A stretch of DNA of 64,000 nt from Hexactinellida sp. DTS-2022. Taxonomy: Eukaryota; Porifera; Hexactinellida. The stretch spans positions 124,001 through 188,000 of the forward strand of contig JAPNXP010000009.1 of assembly GCA_028753945.1 (NCBI GenBank), read 5' to 3'. Each line of letters begins with the position of its first letter. Within the stretch, counting starts at the first letter, position 1. A model generated the notes under the pieces. The model made no database searches and was not told the DNA's origin. It saw only the letters and a program-made list of their open reading frames with translations. Positions 1 through 9,041 of this stretch are shown here, piece after piece. Both the position numbers and the translations under genes were made by a program.

Positions 1-1887
1 GTTAAACAGACAAGTAACAAGAGACTGTAATAGTCTCGAGAGCTGTACAAGGATTCCTGGCCAAGTTACTCACGGAGGTGAGCTTCCTATGAACCCAATG
101 GAAAACGCAGCAAGTTTCCTATCGCTACATCTCACGGCCAGATTATTGGTGAAGCACCCCAGTGACAAATTGCCAATGAGAGTAACTCACATGAGGAATA
201 CAACCACGCAAACGTAGGATGAGGGAGGGGCTTAACAAACAATCCATCGAAGGAACCGCTACAACTCGGGAAATTCAAACATAGGTAACTAGAGGAGAAA
301 AAGTAATGGTCGCAATTGGCAGTCAGGAAATACGATATCCATTTGAAGTGAAGAGAGAAGTGGGCCCGATGTCAAGCTACAGTTAGTACGAATCCCAATG
401 TGAGGAAATACATTGAGATATGAGAGGCACTGATAGCGGTGGGCATCTAGATGGAATTCAGCTACAAAGCGACTCTATCGAGCAGTGGGAATACAGCCGC
501 ACGAACAAGCTTTCATCCAGGCAATAGTTTATGCGCGTCTAGATTTAGTTTGAGCTAGCCCACATGCGCATAAATTACTCATTTTAATTAAGTCTATGGG
601 TGTATCTCTCGATTTTCGCGCTAGAAAATTCTAATACAAACCAACGCATTTCATTTGAAGACATGATGAAAAGCTTTACTTACTAAAGGACTAGATATAT
701 TATACTCCGACCCACCCAACCATGGTACGAATTCACTAGCATTATACGGAACGGGAATGGAAAAGTAGTGAAATTGCCAAACAAACCACCCTTCAATGAC
801 TACAAATAATACATAGTACCAAGGCGGTAAGTGCCACAAGTAGTAATTTACTGTTGAGGTTAGTGGAATTTCCCTTATTCCATTCAGGCTCAGCTGACCC
901 GGTAAATAATGCTTCTATGAAATTAGATAAAATCCGTCTTCGCAACAAACGACAGTGTTCCTCAAAAGAAACATTAATTCCTATCCAACAGCCATGGGGG
1001 GAATCCAATACTAGCATTTGACAATCCAAGTCTAGCTATAGCCTATAGCTGACATATCAGCTCTGTTACCAATTTACGTGCTACCTAAGCTAGCAGCTGA
1101 TACCAATGGGAGAGTATTGTAGCCTGGATGGGATCTCAAGCAAGGGAGTCCGTATCACGCCTAGGGGCCATGTCTACAGGTACGATAAAGGTACTTTGTA
1201 TGATCAACGAAAGCTGGTATTGAAACAAAATATGCAATTTATGCTATGATTAAAGGACGAAATCATTCAATTCCTTTCGGAAACAAATTGAAAACAACAG
1301 ATAGCTAAGTCAAAACGATTAAAACAAACCAACTCATTTCATTTGAAGACTCGTAAGAGAGAATGAAAAAGTGGGAACGATTCGTGAAATAATGGAAGTT
1401 TCATCACAGAATAAAGAGTGTAAAATCAAAGGTAAAAACGGGAGACGTATAAAACGAGTTGTTAATTGAAAAGAAGGAATGTCAGATAGGAACAGACCCA
1501 ATGGATACGCCAATGAATTTCTAAGGAATTACAAAGGAGGAAATACCAAAGATATTAGCAGGTAACGTGGCGAGATGGTTTCATTTGTTTTAAGTTTCAA
1601 AAACAATAATCAACGCAATTAAACAGCAATAATAGAGAAATTAATAGCATTTTAAACATTTTTCAAATCAACACAATTCAATCATATGGGTATAACTAAT
1701 ATATATTGTAACTAATATTGTGTACAAACGCTCTAGTAAAGGAAACAAATAATAAGTAATTAGAGAATTATTAATGTTAACACAGTGCAAACAATAACAA
1801 TACACGAATAATAGCATATAAAGTAAGCAATCAATCTATTGTTACTTGTAAATAAAGAGACAACAAGCTAGAATGGCTTGCTTATAC
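1..1887. other. Gene-poor leader region, no recognised gene
   Basis: No coding region here can be supported. Two short minus-strand open frames around 651-1029 overlap each other in different frames, have no recognisable domain and no clear splice sites. A direct repeat of about 20 bp, containing the motif TTTCATTTGAAGAC, occurs near 648 and again near 1336; it could be the remnant of a decayed mobile element. The rest is AT-rich non-coding sequence. Confidence 0.5.
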
Positions 1888-2037
1888 TAGTATACCATGG
1901 ATATCAAAAGTAATTCCACTCAGAATAGAGTGGGAACATATTGCAACTGTGGATAATAGTTATCACTTACATAATGCTTCCAAGTAAGCTGAGAAACATT
2001 ATACTACAATAATATCCATGGTACATTAATATACCTG
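1888..2037. repeat. Small palindromic MITE-like repeat
   Basis: The ends of this roughly 150-bp stretch are inverted copies centred on the motif TACCATGGATAT on the left and ATATCCATGGTA on the right. No coding capacity. It looks like a short non-autonomous inverted-repeat element; no target duplication was established. Confidence 0.4.
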
Positions 2038-2279
2038 TAGTGACAGTAATACCGTGTCATATTAAATAAGGAGACCTCCTTAGGGGCTACTATCCGACGG
2101 AGGGATATGTCACACCATAAAATTCCAATAAAATTCCCAACCTTCTCAACCGTGGACCCAATAGTATATATTTATAGCGATTCTCAAACTTATCTCCCCT
2201 GCGACCCCCTAATATTGTCCAATTAAATCACGATCCGTAAATTTGTTTAAAATATATATTAATGGAATACTATAAAATA

Positions 2280-2380
2280 CAGTAGAACCTGCCTAATCCG
2301 ACACTCGTTGGGACAGAAAATTTGTGTCGGATTAAAGCAAATTCCGGATTATAGGGGGTCGGATTACGCAGGTTCTATAG
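2280..2380 (+). mobile_element. TA-flanked MITE (CAGTAGAACCTGCC family)
   Basis: A 101-bp element with terminal inverted repeats: left CAGTAGAACCTGCCTAATCC, right end GCAGGTTCTATAG, flanked by TA on both sides. The CAGT...ACTG ends and TA target are typical of Tc1/mariner/pogo-type non-autonomous elements. A counterpart sits in the opposite arm (about 19917-20057) and a fragment at 5198. Confidence 0.65.
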
Positions 2381-2486
2381 TACTTAGTTCTGAATACAGT
2401 ATATGGAGTTGAATAAATTTAAGTAGCGACCACTTGTTTGAACTTATACCAAATTTGAATGTGCCAATAATAACAAGTCTAAGCTC

Positions 2487-2953
2487 GGTTGTAGGGTATT
2501 TTGAGGCGCTGTATGATACACTAGTATGCTATTACAAATTATACTGTGGTATTTTGAGGCGCTCTAGTAGATTGAGATCCTACTATTAATGTGATTTCCT
2601 ATAATTTAGAGACAATTTATCGTAGTTAGTACGCACATTTAAAGATAACTAATCAATTCTACATTGACTACAATAAATAATTTAATTCTGGAAAAAGAGA
2701 ATTGTTTACTACGCCCCCAAATATTACGATATAAATTTAATAGGTTCACTCCAAGGTTCACTTATAGTCTTATACAGAGTCTAGAGTTCATGTATAATGC
2801 AAAATGATAGGAAATCACATTAATAATAGCGTCTCAATCTACTGGAGCGTCTCAAAATACCACTGTGTAATTTGTAATAGCATATCCATGGTTGATACCA
2901 GTGTATCGTACAGCGCCTCAATATACAATAGCGACTCAAAATACGATACAACA
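2487..2953. mobile_element. Long-TIR element inserted in left arm only
   Basis: About 110 bp at each end are imperfect inverted copies of one another, sharing motifs such as GTATTTTGAGGCGCT, GCTATTACAAATTA and TTAATGTGATTTCCTAT. The other arm of the large inverted repeat lacks this segment at the equivalent position (near 19805), so it is an insertion in one arm or a deletion from the other. No coding capacity; exact ends and target duplication are uncertain. Confidence 0.6.
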
Positions 2954-3334
2954 GTTCAATTTAATAATTATAGTTGGAACGAATTTACATCTAAGTTCTA
3001 GTCTAATTATTCAGTGTTTGTGTTAATACTCCGAACCTTAAGTTAAGAATATAGCAATACGTAGTAAGATTGTTAAATTAGTCTTGAGGTCAGTTTGTAC
3101 GATCTCGATTATACTTATAGAACTTATATATGGGTGTGTTAAACCTGAGAATGCAGATATACTCAATTATTCATTAATGGACAATCGGATTTTTTCCCCA
3201 AGGGCGAAAAGAAAATATTTTGGTATTTGAAAATTTGAAAATATATCGTGTAGAAATAGATTGATTGCTTAGCTTTACAATAAGTAAATAACAATAACAA
3301 CAATAATACAATTCAGACTCAGTGTATATAAGAT

Positions 3335-4069
3335 CAGGGCGTCGTATCAGGTGTACCCAGACAAATAGTTTCAGCTAAACTTTAGAACTACGTACAATCT
3401 ACTAATCATATTGAATTTCAGGTTCATTCAAATTCCACTTATTGCTTTCAAAACTTCCTACCAACCATGTTATGCACTAAATATTATCAAGGAATGTCGA
3501 TCAGAGATGGGACCGAATCCTTAGGGAATTAATCTGAAATTTGTTGCTGCCTACAAATTCATTGGCAATGATGTCCAAGTCTAATACATGGACAATGCAG
3601 ATATGGGTTCAATTCGAATTAATTCCTTAATTCCCATTCCTTAGATTTCTATCCACAAAGGATCAGACCCGATCTCTGAACTTAAGACACTTATGTAGAG
3701 TTTCTATTAATATTAATTAATAGAAAGTATACGTAAGTTAATTAACTTAATTAATCTAGAATCTAGATCCTACGTATTATAACTTTCCCTTAGATAGTTG
3801 GGTCAACCACTACCTTGGTTACCCAACTTGTTCAAATAAATTTCAAATTCATTTTATGCCAGAGACAATTCGGTGACCCTAAATACTTCGGTACCCCTAC
3901 TTTTAAAAAACTCCTGTCCAAGATATTAGTTTATCACTATTTTATTATAAAACTAGAAATTGTAACATGTAAGTTCTACCCCTAACCCAACCAGGTTATT
4001 TACACTTAGTTAAATAAGTTAAATAAGTACAGTATTTACCGACCAATCCTAACTGCATGCGACGCCCTG
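3335..4069 (+). mobile_element. Nested TIR element with CAGGGCGTCG ends
   Basis: A 735-bp unit bounded by CAGGGCGTCGTATCAG at the left and the inverted form of CAGGGCGTCGCATGCAG at the right. The same unit occurs inverted at 18689-19419, so it was already present when the arm was duplicated. There is an internal palindrome around 3706-3727. No transposase is encoded, so it is a non-autonomous element of uncertain superfamily. Confidence 0.55.
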
Positions 4070-4751
4070 ATATAGAGTCACTAGAAACACAGAATTAACA
4101 AAATATAACTCACTTGGTGTCTGAGTGTATAAGAATGTCCTGTCGATTGTGTTGTTGTTGTGTTATGATCTATAAACAGGTAGATAAACAAACGCACTTA
4201 TAAAATTACTAAGAAGATAGTAATAATGAAGTGCGAAACATTAAATAAATAAAATACAATAGTGCATAATTGCGGAAAAGACTGTATTTATATAAAACAT
4301 AACGACCTCTGTATTTCAGTGTGAGAAGATATCTGATTGAATTGATTCGTTAACAATAGAATTCCACACTTGTGCGTTTGTATCCTAGCAAAAAATATGA
4401 GTTAAATAATTTATTCATTAAAATAATTAATAAATGATTGTATTTCATATTTACTAACCTGATAAATCGGAGAAAAGAAATTGTAGGAATTCGTTTGAAT
4501 TATTGGAAAGACAATTGTCGTTGTGAAATATTGATATCGATAAAATAGTATAATTTGAGTAGAATTGTAGCTAGATACAGTCTGTGACTAATTATAGGAA
4601 AGTATACTTATGCATATTCCTCTGTAACCATACCACATACTCGTGTGTCTGTTCAACTGAGCTATCTTATATTACAGCCACAATTGAATACATTAGTACA
4701 GATGTGCTAATAATACCTAGCATGCCATTACACCAAACCTATCTCCAAGTA

Positions 4752-4903
4752 CAGTGGAAGCCGCTTAATCGGGAGGCAAGGAAAATATCTGTTAAGGAGT
4801 ACAAGGTTTAATTCCCCTAGCCTATACAAATGCATGAAAGTTACTCCGGTTAATACGAACATATTAAGACGGTCCCCTAGTGTTCCTATTAACGAGTCTA
4901 CTG
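4752..4903 (+). mobile_element. Chimeric MITE
   Basis: The left end (CAGTGGAAGCCGCTTAATCG) resembles the CCGCTTAATAGAG family seen at 8613 and 14004. The interior and right end (...AACGAGTCTACTG) belong to the CGTTAATACGAACACC family and closely match 15519-15691 and, inverted, 30174-30341. The element therefore looks like a recombinant of two MITE families that share CAGT ends. Confidence 0.55.
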
Positions 4904-4952
4904 TAAATGAGACCTCTAATTTTTTTGTGTTTTCAATAAGTGTATTATAGTT

Positions 4953-5123
4953 CAGTCATTTGTAAATACGCTCCTAATCCTGGTCTAATCCAATTTTCAT
5001 ACGCCTAAATCACAAATTAATGTTACGGTATAGGAGAAGATTCCAATTTTCGCGCTCTTAAATTCAAATTTTCAAAAAATTATGCTCCAATAGGGGCGTC
5101 TCGCGCTCCTGGATAATTCCTTG
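4953..5123 (+). repeat. Dispersed repeat, copy 1
   Basis: A 171-bp repeat running from CAGTCATTTGTAAATACGC to CGCTCCTGGATAATTCC. Near-identical copies lie at 26197-26368 (same strand) and 28613-28780 (inverted), both inside hexokinase introns. Internal GCGCTCCT motifs occur in both orientations. It is a non-coding interspersed element of unknown class. Confidence 0.65.
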
Positions 5124-5197
5124 GTTTCAATTATACATTGGGTAACTTGTAAAAAGATATTATGTATTTGATTGATTAATTTTTACATACATACATA

Positions 5198-5262
5198 CAG
5201 TAGAACCTGGATAATCCGACATTTTGGTAAACAACATTTCCCTATTCCAACGGGTGTCGGAA
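5198..5262 (+). mobile_element. Truncated MITE
   Basis: Starts with CAGTAGAACCTGGATAATCC immediately after a TACA microsatellite and contains an internal GTGTCGG like the element at 2280, but no right terminal repeat is visible. Probably a fragment. Confidence 0.4.
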
Positions 5263-5532
5263 ATATATAAACAAATAAATAATACACTTATTAAATTAAT
5301 CACGTTCTTAGTTGAATAACTTAGGTATTATGAACCATTTTGTTAGGGAATTTTTACATTTTTACAGTTACGCGAATACTAATATAATATTTTTTAACAA
5401 AATTCTGACATTGTATGAATCTAATAATTTTAGACAGGCTCATTTTAATGAAACCTTGTTTCAGTTCCTGTAACTAGATTTCTCTAACAAATGCTTCCGT
5501 CCCCTTGAGAATTATTCCCCTTACCCTCAGTT

Positions 5533-5613
5533 ACAACAACAACAACAAACAAACAAACAAACAAACAAACAAACAAACAAACAAACAAACAAACAACAAA
5601 GAAACAAACAAAA
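5533..5613 (+). repeat. CAA/CAAA microsatellite
   Basis: Simple sequence: several CAA units followed by about fifteen CAAA units, then degenerate copies. Confidence 0.85.
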
Positions 5614-6021
5614 GAAAAGCCCAAACATTGCTAAGATTTTAAAGATAATTATTCAAAAATTCAAAATTCACCTTCCCTCAACAGTTGTATAAAGTTAATT
5701 TATGGAATTTAAACTTTAATGTCTTACAAATAAATTCTCACATTAATAACCTGCCTCTAATGATAAATAAATAGTGTTTACTTCAGGATTAATTGCTTAC
5801 CAAAAAGTTGAAAGTGAAAATATACTCGTTTTAATTTATTGGATTAAATATTATTATGTAATTAAAATGGTTTAACTGTAGTATTCAATTTCATTATGAC
5901 ATAAATTTCTTTTTATTGAAAGTAATACCTAATTTGTACCCAAGGGCTCTTCAAATTAATCCAATTCTCATGTTTTGAAATCAATACTGTTCTTAATAAA
6001 GACAGTTAATCAAATATATTT

Positions 6022-6061
6022 CCAACTTTTTCAACAGTGGACCCCAGGTTGGGAACCACTG
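6022..6061. mobile_element. hAT-like terminal fragment
   Basis: Contains TTTTTCAACAGTGGACCCC and ends in GGTTGGGAACCACTG. The inverse, CAGTGGTTCCCAACC, is a widely seen hAT-type terminus. Related sequence occurs near 2140-2210 and 20120-20155, at the outer ends of the large inverted repeat. No coding sequence. Confidence 0.4.
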
Positions 6062-6423
6062 TAGTATACCATATACTTATTCGTAACATTCAAGTGACCA
6101 AAATTGTGTTCATAATAGAATAGAGACTTCATAATAAGCGATCTCAACTTAATACAAACCCTATGTAAGTTGTTAAATTGGGACCATAGGGCTTGTTCAT
6201 TATAAAAAGATTTAATATTAAGCGGACCTGACTGTACTGATTTTAACTAACAAGGGAATTACCCGACACAAAGGCATTTTTATCTGAAACTTAAAATAAG
6301 GGTTTAGAATCTTAGATCCCAATAAACATGAGTAAAGTATGTTCCCTGAATACAACAATCAAAATATTTTTGTATAAATAAAGAGTTAAATTCTCAAAAA
6401 TAAGAAAAGTTTTGAATCCTAAA

Positions 6424-6729
6424 ATGAATAAAAACGAACGTTGCAAAATATTGTTGCCACTGTGGCTGAACGAAAAGGCATTAAGAGAAATATCTTTGAA
6501 GGATTTGAGAAAGATTTTATACACCAATCATGTCTGCGAAGACTCAGTCAATCAATTTATTGCCAAACGCAAAAGAGCAAAATCCCGAGAGTATACTAGG
6601 ATTTCAAGATTGAAGAATTATAAGAAAATTGAGGAATTAGAAATTGAGAAAGAAAACTTAAAATTAGACCAAGTAAATCTCGCTACAGAAATTAAGTTGT
6701 ATGGACATCTCATCATGAAGAGTAGCTAA
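6424..6729 (+). CDS. Small-Maf-like bZIP protein
   Basis: Predicted to be a DNA-binding transcription factor; in animals, small Maf proteins dimerise with CNC-type bZIP partners at antioxidant-response-like elements. The 101-residue reading frame begins at the ATG at 6424. Residues about 13-45 (ALREISLKDLRKIL...) resemble the Maf extended homology region. Next comes a basic region, KRKRAKSREYTRISR, with the Tyr at the position characteristic of Maf proteins (canonical NRGYAxxCR; here SREYTRISR). A coiled leucine-zipper-like segment, IEELEIEKENLKLDQ, follows. The usual Asn, Cys and Gly of the Maf basic region are replaced, so it is divergent. Known small Mafs are about 150 residues; this one is shorter, and an upstream exon or a true short form are both possible. 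Its 3' end faces the AKAP7-like gene, with 161 bp between stop codons. Another bZIP subclass cannot be excluded. Confidence 0.65.
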   Translation: MNKNERCKILLPLWLNEKALREISLKDLRKILYTNHVCEDSVNQFIAKRKRAKSREYTRISRLKNYKKIEELEIEKENLKLDQVNLATEIKLYGHLIMKSS

Positions 6730-6766
6730 AGAATATTCCACCAATAGAATTGCAGTAACAATAATA

Positions 6767-6792
6767 TTTATTTACATGTTAATACTTTTATT
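6767..6792 (-). terminator. Polyadenylation signals of the AKAP7-like gene
   Basis: Two AATAAA hexamers on the minus strand (TTTATT on plus at 6787-6792 and 6767-6772) lie about 100-125 bp past the stop codon. They are just downstream of the convergent Maf-like gene's stop, so the two transcripts' 3' ends may come close or overlap. Confidence 0.45.
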
Positions 6793-6890
6793 ATTTATGA
6801 AGGAATAATTAAATCTAAAATGCAACAACAACAGCAATTTCATTGGTCTCTCAATTATCGAAACTCTGATTTCTGATTGGTTAACACCTC

Positions 6891-8490
6891 TCAAAGCTTA
6901 AATGAATTATAACAGTGGTAGTATCCATCAGAAGTTTTCGGCTTATTTATTGAGAGAAGATCGATTGTCTCAACTGTTTGTGTTCCAAACAAACAATTAG
7001 AATATTTAGAGACAATTTTATTGATAAGATCTGGGCACTTAAACTCATACAATCGATGTCTATAAGGACCATTTAGAGTCCGACTTGTCTTAGCAAGAGT
7101 CAAGTGAGGTGTAAATTCTGTAATTTCATCAAAAGGAGATTTGTAATCTTGAGAGAATAAATTCGATATAGAATCAGCCAATCCGGATAAGTTATGAAAA
7201 TGTTTATTTTGGAGAAGAGGAGCGAATAAAACTTTTCTAGAGAACTGATCCAAACCTCTGAAACTGAGATCCAACACATCTATAAATTATAAAGAAATAC
7301 ATTCAATTGCACAGATAAAACCAACCATTTATTGGTTGAGGAAATACAATATAAATTCCTTATATAAACAGCTATTAAAATCAATTATCCGCCCAATTAT
7401 TTTCCAGGTACCTGTGACATTCCCTCTATATTTGTCTATTGCCGTATTTATTATCTTTACAGCAGTGCTTATGTTATCCACGGTGTCTGCTGTATAAAGC
7501 GTGAGGAGAGTCAAATGAAAGCCAGAAGGCGAAATTATAGTCCTAGCGAAGCTGGGATCTGATTGGCTGAGCTCTGACTGAATAGCAGACAGTTGGGATA
7601 TGATGACGGGGGAAGAAATGCGGATTGATATAAAAGCATCTGGTCTGTAGCGAGTAGGCTTACATCTCACATTCGGACTCTCTACAATACAGTAGAGCCA
7701 ATAACTCCGTAATAGCACAATGGTAAATACGGTAGAACCTCGTTAGTAGGAACACCAGGGGACCGTCAAATGCGTTCGCCTTATCCGGAATTCGTATTAA
7801 CCAATATCATTTGTATTGAAAAGGCTTTGAAGGGGATTGAAATAGTGTTCGTGCTAACGAGGTTCTACTGAATTAAAAATCGGTGATTCGTAGAATTACT
7901 AAAATTTCACACCCCTTCCTCCCTATGTAATGCTTTTTAAACATTTTGAGTACAAACGATGTTCTGTCACACTTGGGTTAATTAATTAACCTTCTCCCCT
8001 TGGAAGCGTTACGTAACTGCAAATTAACAAAAAAACCGGAAAATACAACTAAGTTACACTTGGTGTCATAATTAATTAAACCCTAAATAGAAAAATCCCA
8101 TTTTCACTTTCACTTTCCATTGAAAGTGAATTAACTTTCATTTTCACTTGAAAATTCCTGGGCAACGAAAGGTATAATTATAGAACTGATTAATTAATTT
8201 AGGGATGATACATATCCCCATGGCAACCCTGGAATGCAGTTGTTGCTATAGAACTCACTTTGCTTTATTCCAGAACTTTCGTTGGCTAACGGGATTTCGG
8301 GCGGGGGGAATTGAGCGGGAGTTCGGGCTGTATATGGAACTAACGGACTGGAACTGGAATCAATTAACTCATCAGACTCTCTTCCGATCAGGTGTTCTGT
8401 GGGCCTATTTTTGTCTTCCGAAGCGAGAGATCTGATTCGCCAAGCGGAGACAGGGACAGCTGGTAATTCTGTCAGGAGCTTAGCAGCCAT
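6891..8490 (-). CDS. AKAP7-like 2H phosphoesterase-domain protein, three exons
   Basis: Spliced gene: exon 1 8490-8259, exon 2 7681-7412, exon 3 7279-6891. Introns read GTGAGT...GTAG and GTACCT...ATAG, both phase 1, giving 296 residues. The first 77 residues are Ser/Pro-rich and look disordered. The rest matches the AKAP7-NLS/LENG9-type 2H phosphoesterase fold, with the two hallmark H-x-T motifs: GFHLTLL (His about 133) and FTPHLTLAK (His about 226). The segment LSFRGLDQFSRKVLF is also typical of the family. Members of this fold hydrolyse 2',5'-oligoadenylates or RNA cyclic phosphates; some AKAP7 isoforms also anchor PKA, but I see no clear anchoring helix here. The splice of exon 1 is inferred from matching phase and a consensus donor; exons 2-3 are more certain. 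Intron 1 holds a MITE. Two minus-strand AATAAA signals lie at about 6767-6792. Confidence 0.75.
7730..7870 (+). mobile_element. MITE in intron 1 of the AKAP7-like gene
   Basis: A 141-bp element beginning CGGTAGAACCTCGTTAG and ending CTAACGAGGTTCTACTG, nearly perfect terminal inverted repeats. It belongs to the CGTTAATACGAACACC family. It lies about 50 bp upstream of the exon 2 acceptor on the minus strand. Confidence 0.75.
7905..8025. repeat. Fragment of ACGTTACGTAAC repeat family
   Basis: Contains CCCCTTGGAAGCGTTACGTAAC, the inverse of one end of the elements at 13815-13964 and 16751-16892, plus the weakly conserved opposite side. It lies in intron 1 of the AKAP7-like gene. Confidence 0.4.
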
Positions 8491-8612
8491 GGGCGCCAAA
8501 TTAATTGTTAAAATAAATATTCGTAAATACTAATAAACAACAACAAATTGATTTGAATACGGGAATCTGTTATTGTTGATTTTACCTAAATACAAACAAG
8601 TTTATCGTTATA

Positions 8613-8800
8613 CAGTCGACCCCGCTTAATAGAGCCACCGGTTAATAGATATCTCCGCTTAATCGGGTCAAAATTTCACAGGATTTATAGGACGGAATTA
8701 CAGTTTGGCTTAAAATACTATGTTCGGTTAATAGATTTCTCCGCTTAATCGTGTCAAAGTAACCTGGTCCCGAGGTGACTCTATTAAGCGGAGTCGACTG
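8613..8800 (+). mobile_element. MITE, CCGCTTAATAGAG family
   Basis: A 188-bp element with ends CAGTCGACCCCGCTTAATAG and CTATTAAGCGGAGTCGACTG, flanked by TA. An internal tandem-like repeat (GTTAATAGAT..CTCCGCTTAATCG occurs twice) makes it longer than its relative at 14004-14105. It lies in the spacer between the AKAP7-like and N4BP2-like genes. Confidence 0.8.
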
Positions 8801-9041
8801 TATGTAGATTAACTGGACATGGATTCCAATGTCCGATAGTGTTACTAAGGAGTGTGGTCTCATCTTTGAGGAGAACACACTATGAATGGTCGATTATATT
8901 TTTTGTGTTTTCATTTAATACAAAACAAATGCCAAACAGAAGAGATACAGTAAGCCTATTTAACGGCGCCCGCGGGCGCTCGTGTAAGAATCAATTATAT
9001 ACAGCTGTCTACCTTTTGATTGGTAGCGCGAAAACCCGCGC

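Larger units (their letters stand above)
2190..4711 (+). repeat. Left arm of a large inverted repeat
   Basis: This segment reappears in reverse complement at 17493-20120. Matching landmarks include the inner end (ATTAGTACAGATGTGCTAAT), the region around the TTGCGGAAAAGACTG motif, the block 3335-4069, the MITE at 2280-2380 and the outer stretch AAACTTATCTCCCCTGCGAC. The arms look highly similar by eye, with small substitutions and two large indels: the left arm carries an extra element at about 2487-2953 and the right arm an extra element at 17940-18488. It has no coding potential. It is probably an ancient composite repeat present twice in opposite orientation. Confidence 0.8.

Noticed and set aside
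651..1029. Possible small minus-strand gene
   Set aside because: Two overlapping short frames lack domains, clear splice sites and homology that I can recognise; frames of this length are expected by chance.
2804..3001. Plus-strand 65-codon frame
   Set aside because: It lies within the inverted-repeat element at 2487-2953 and its Ser/Tyr-rich peptide is a product of that repeat.
8205..8435. Plus-strand 76-codon frame
   Set aside because: It is antisense to the proposed exon 1 of the AKAP7-like gene, which has a consensus donor and matching phase; no domain on the plus strand.
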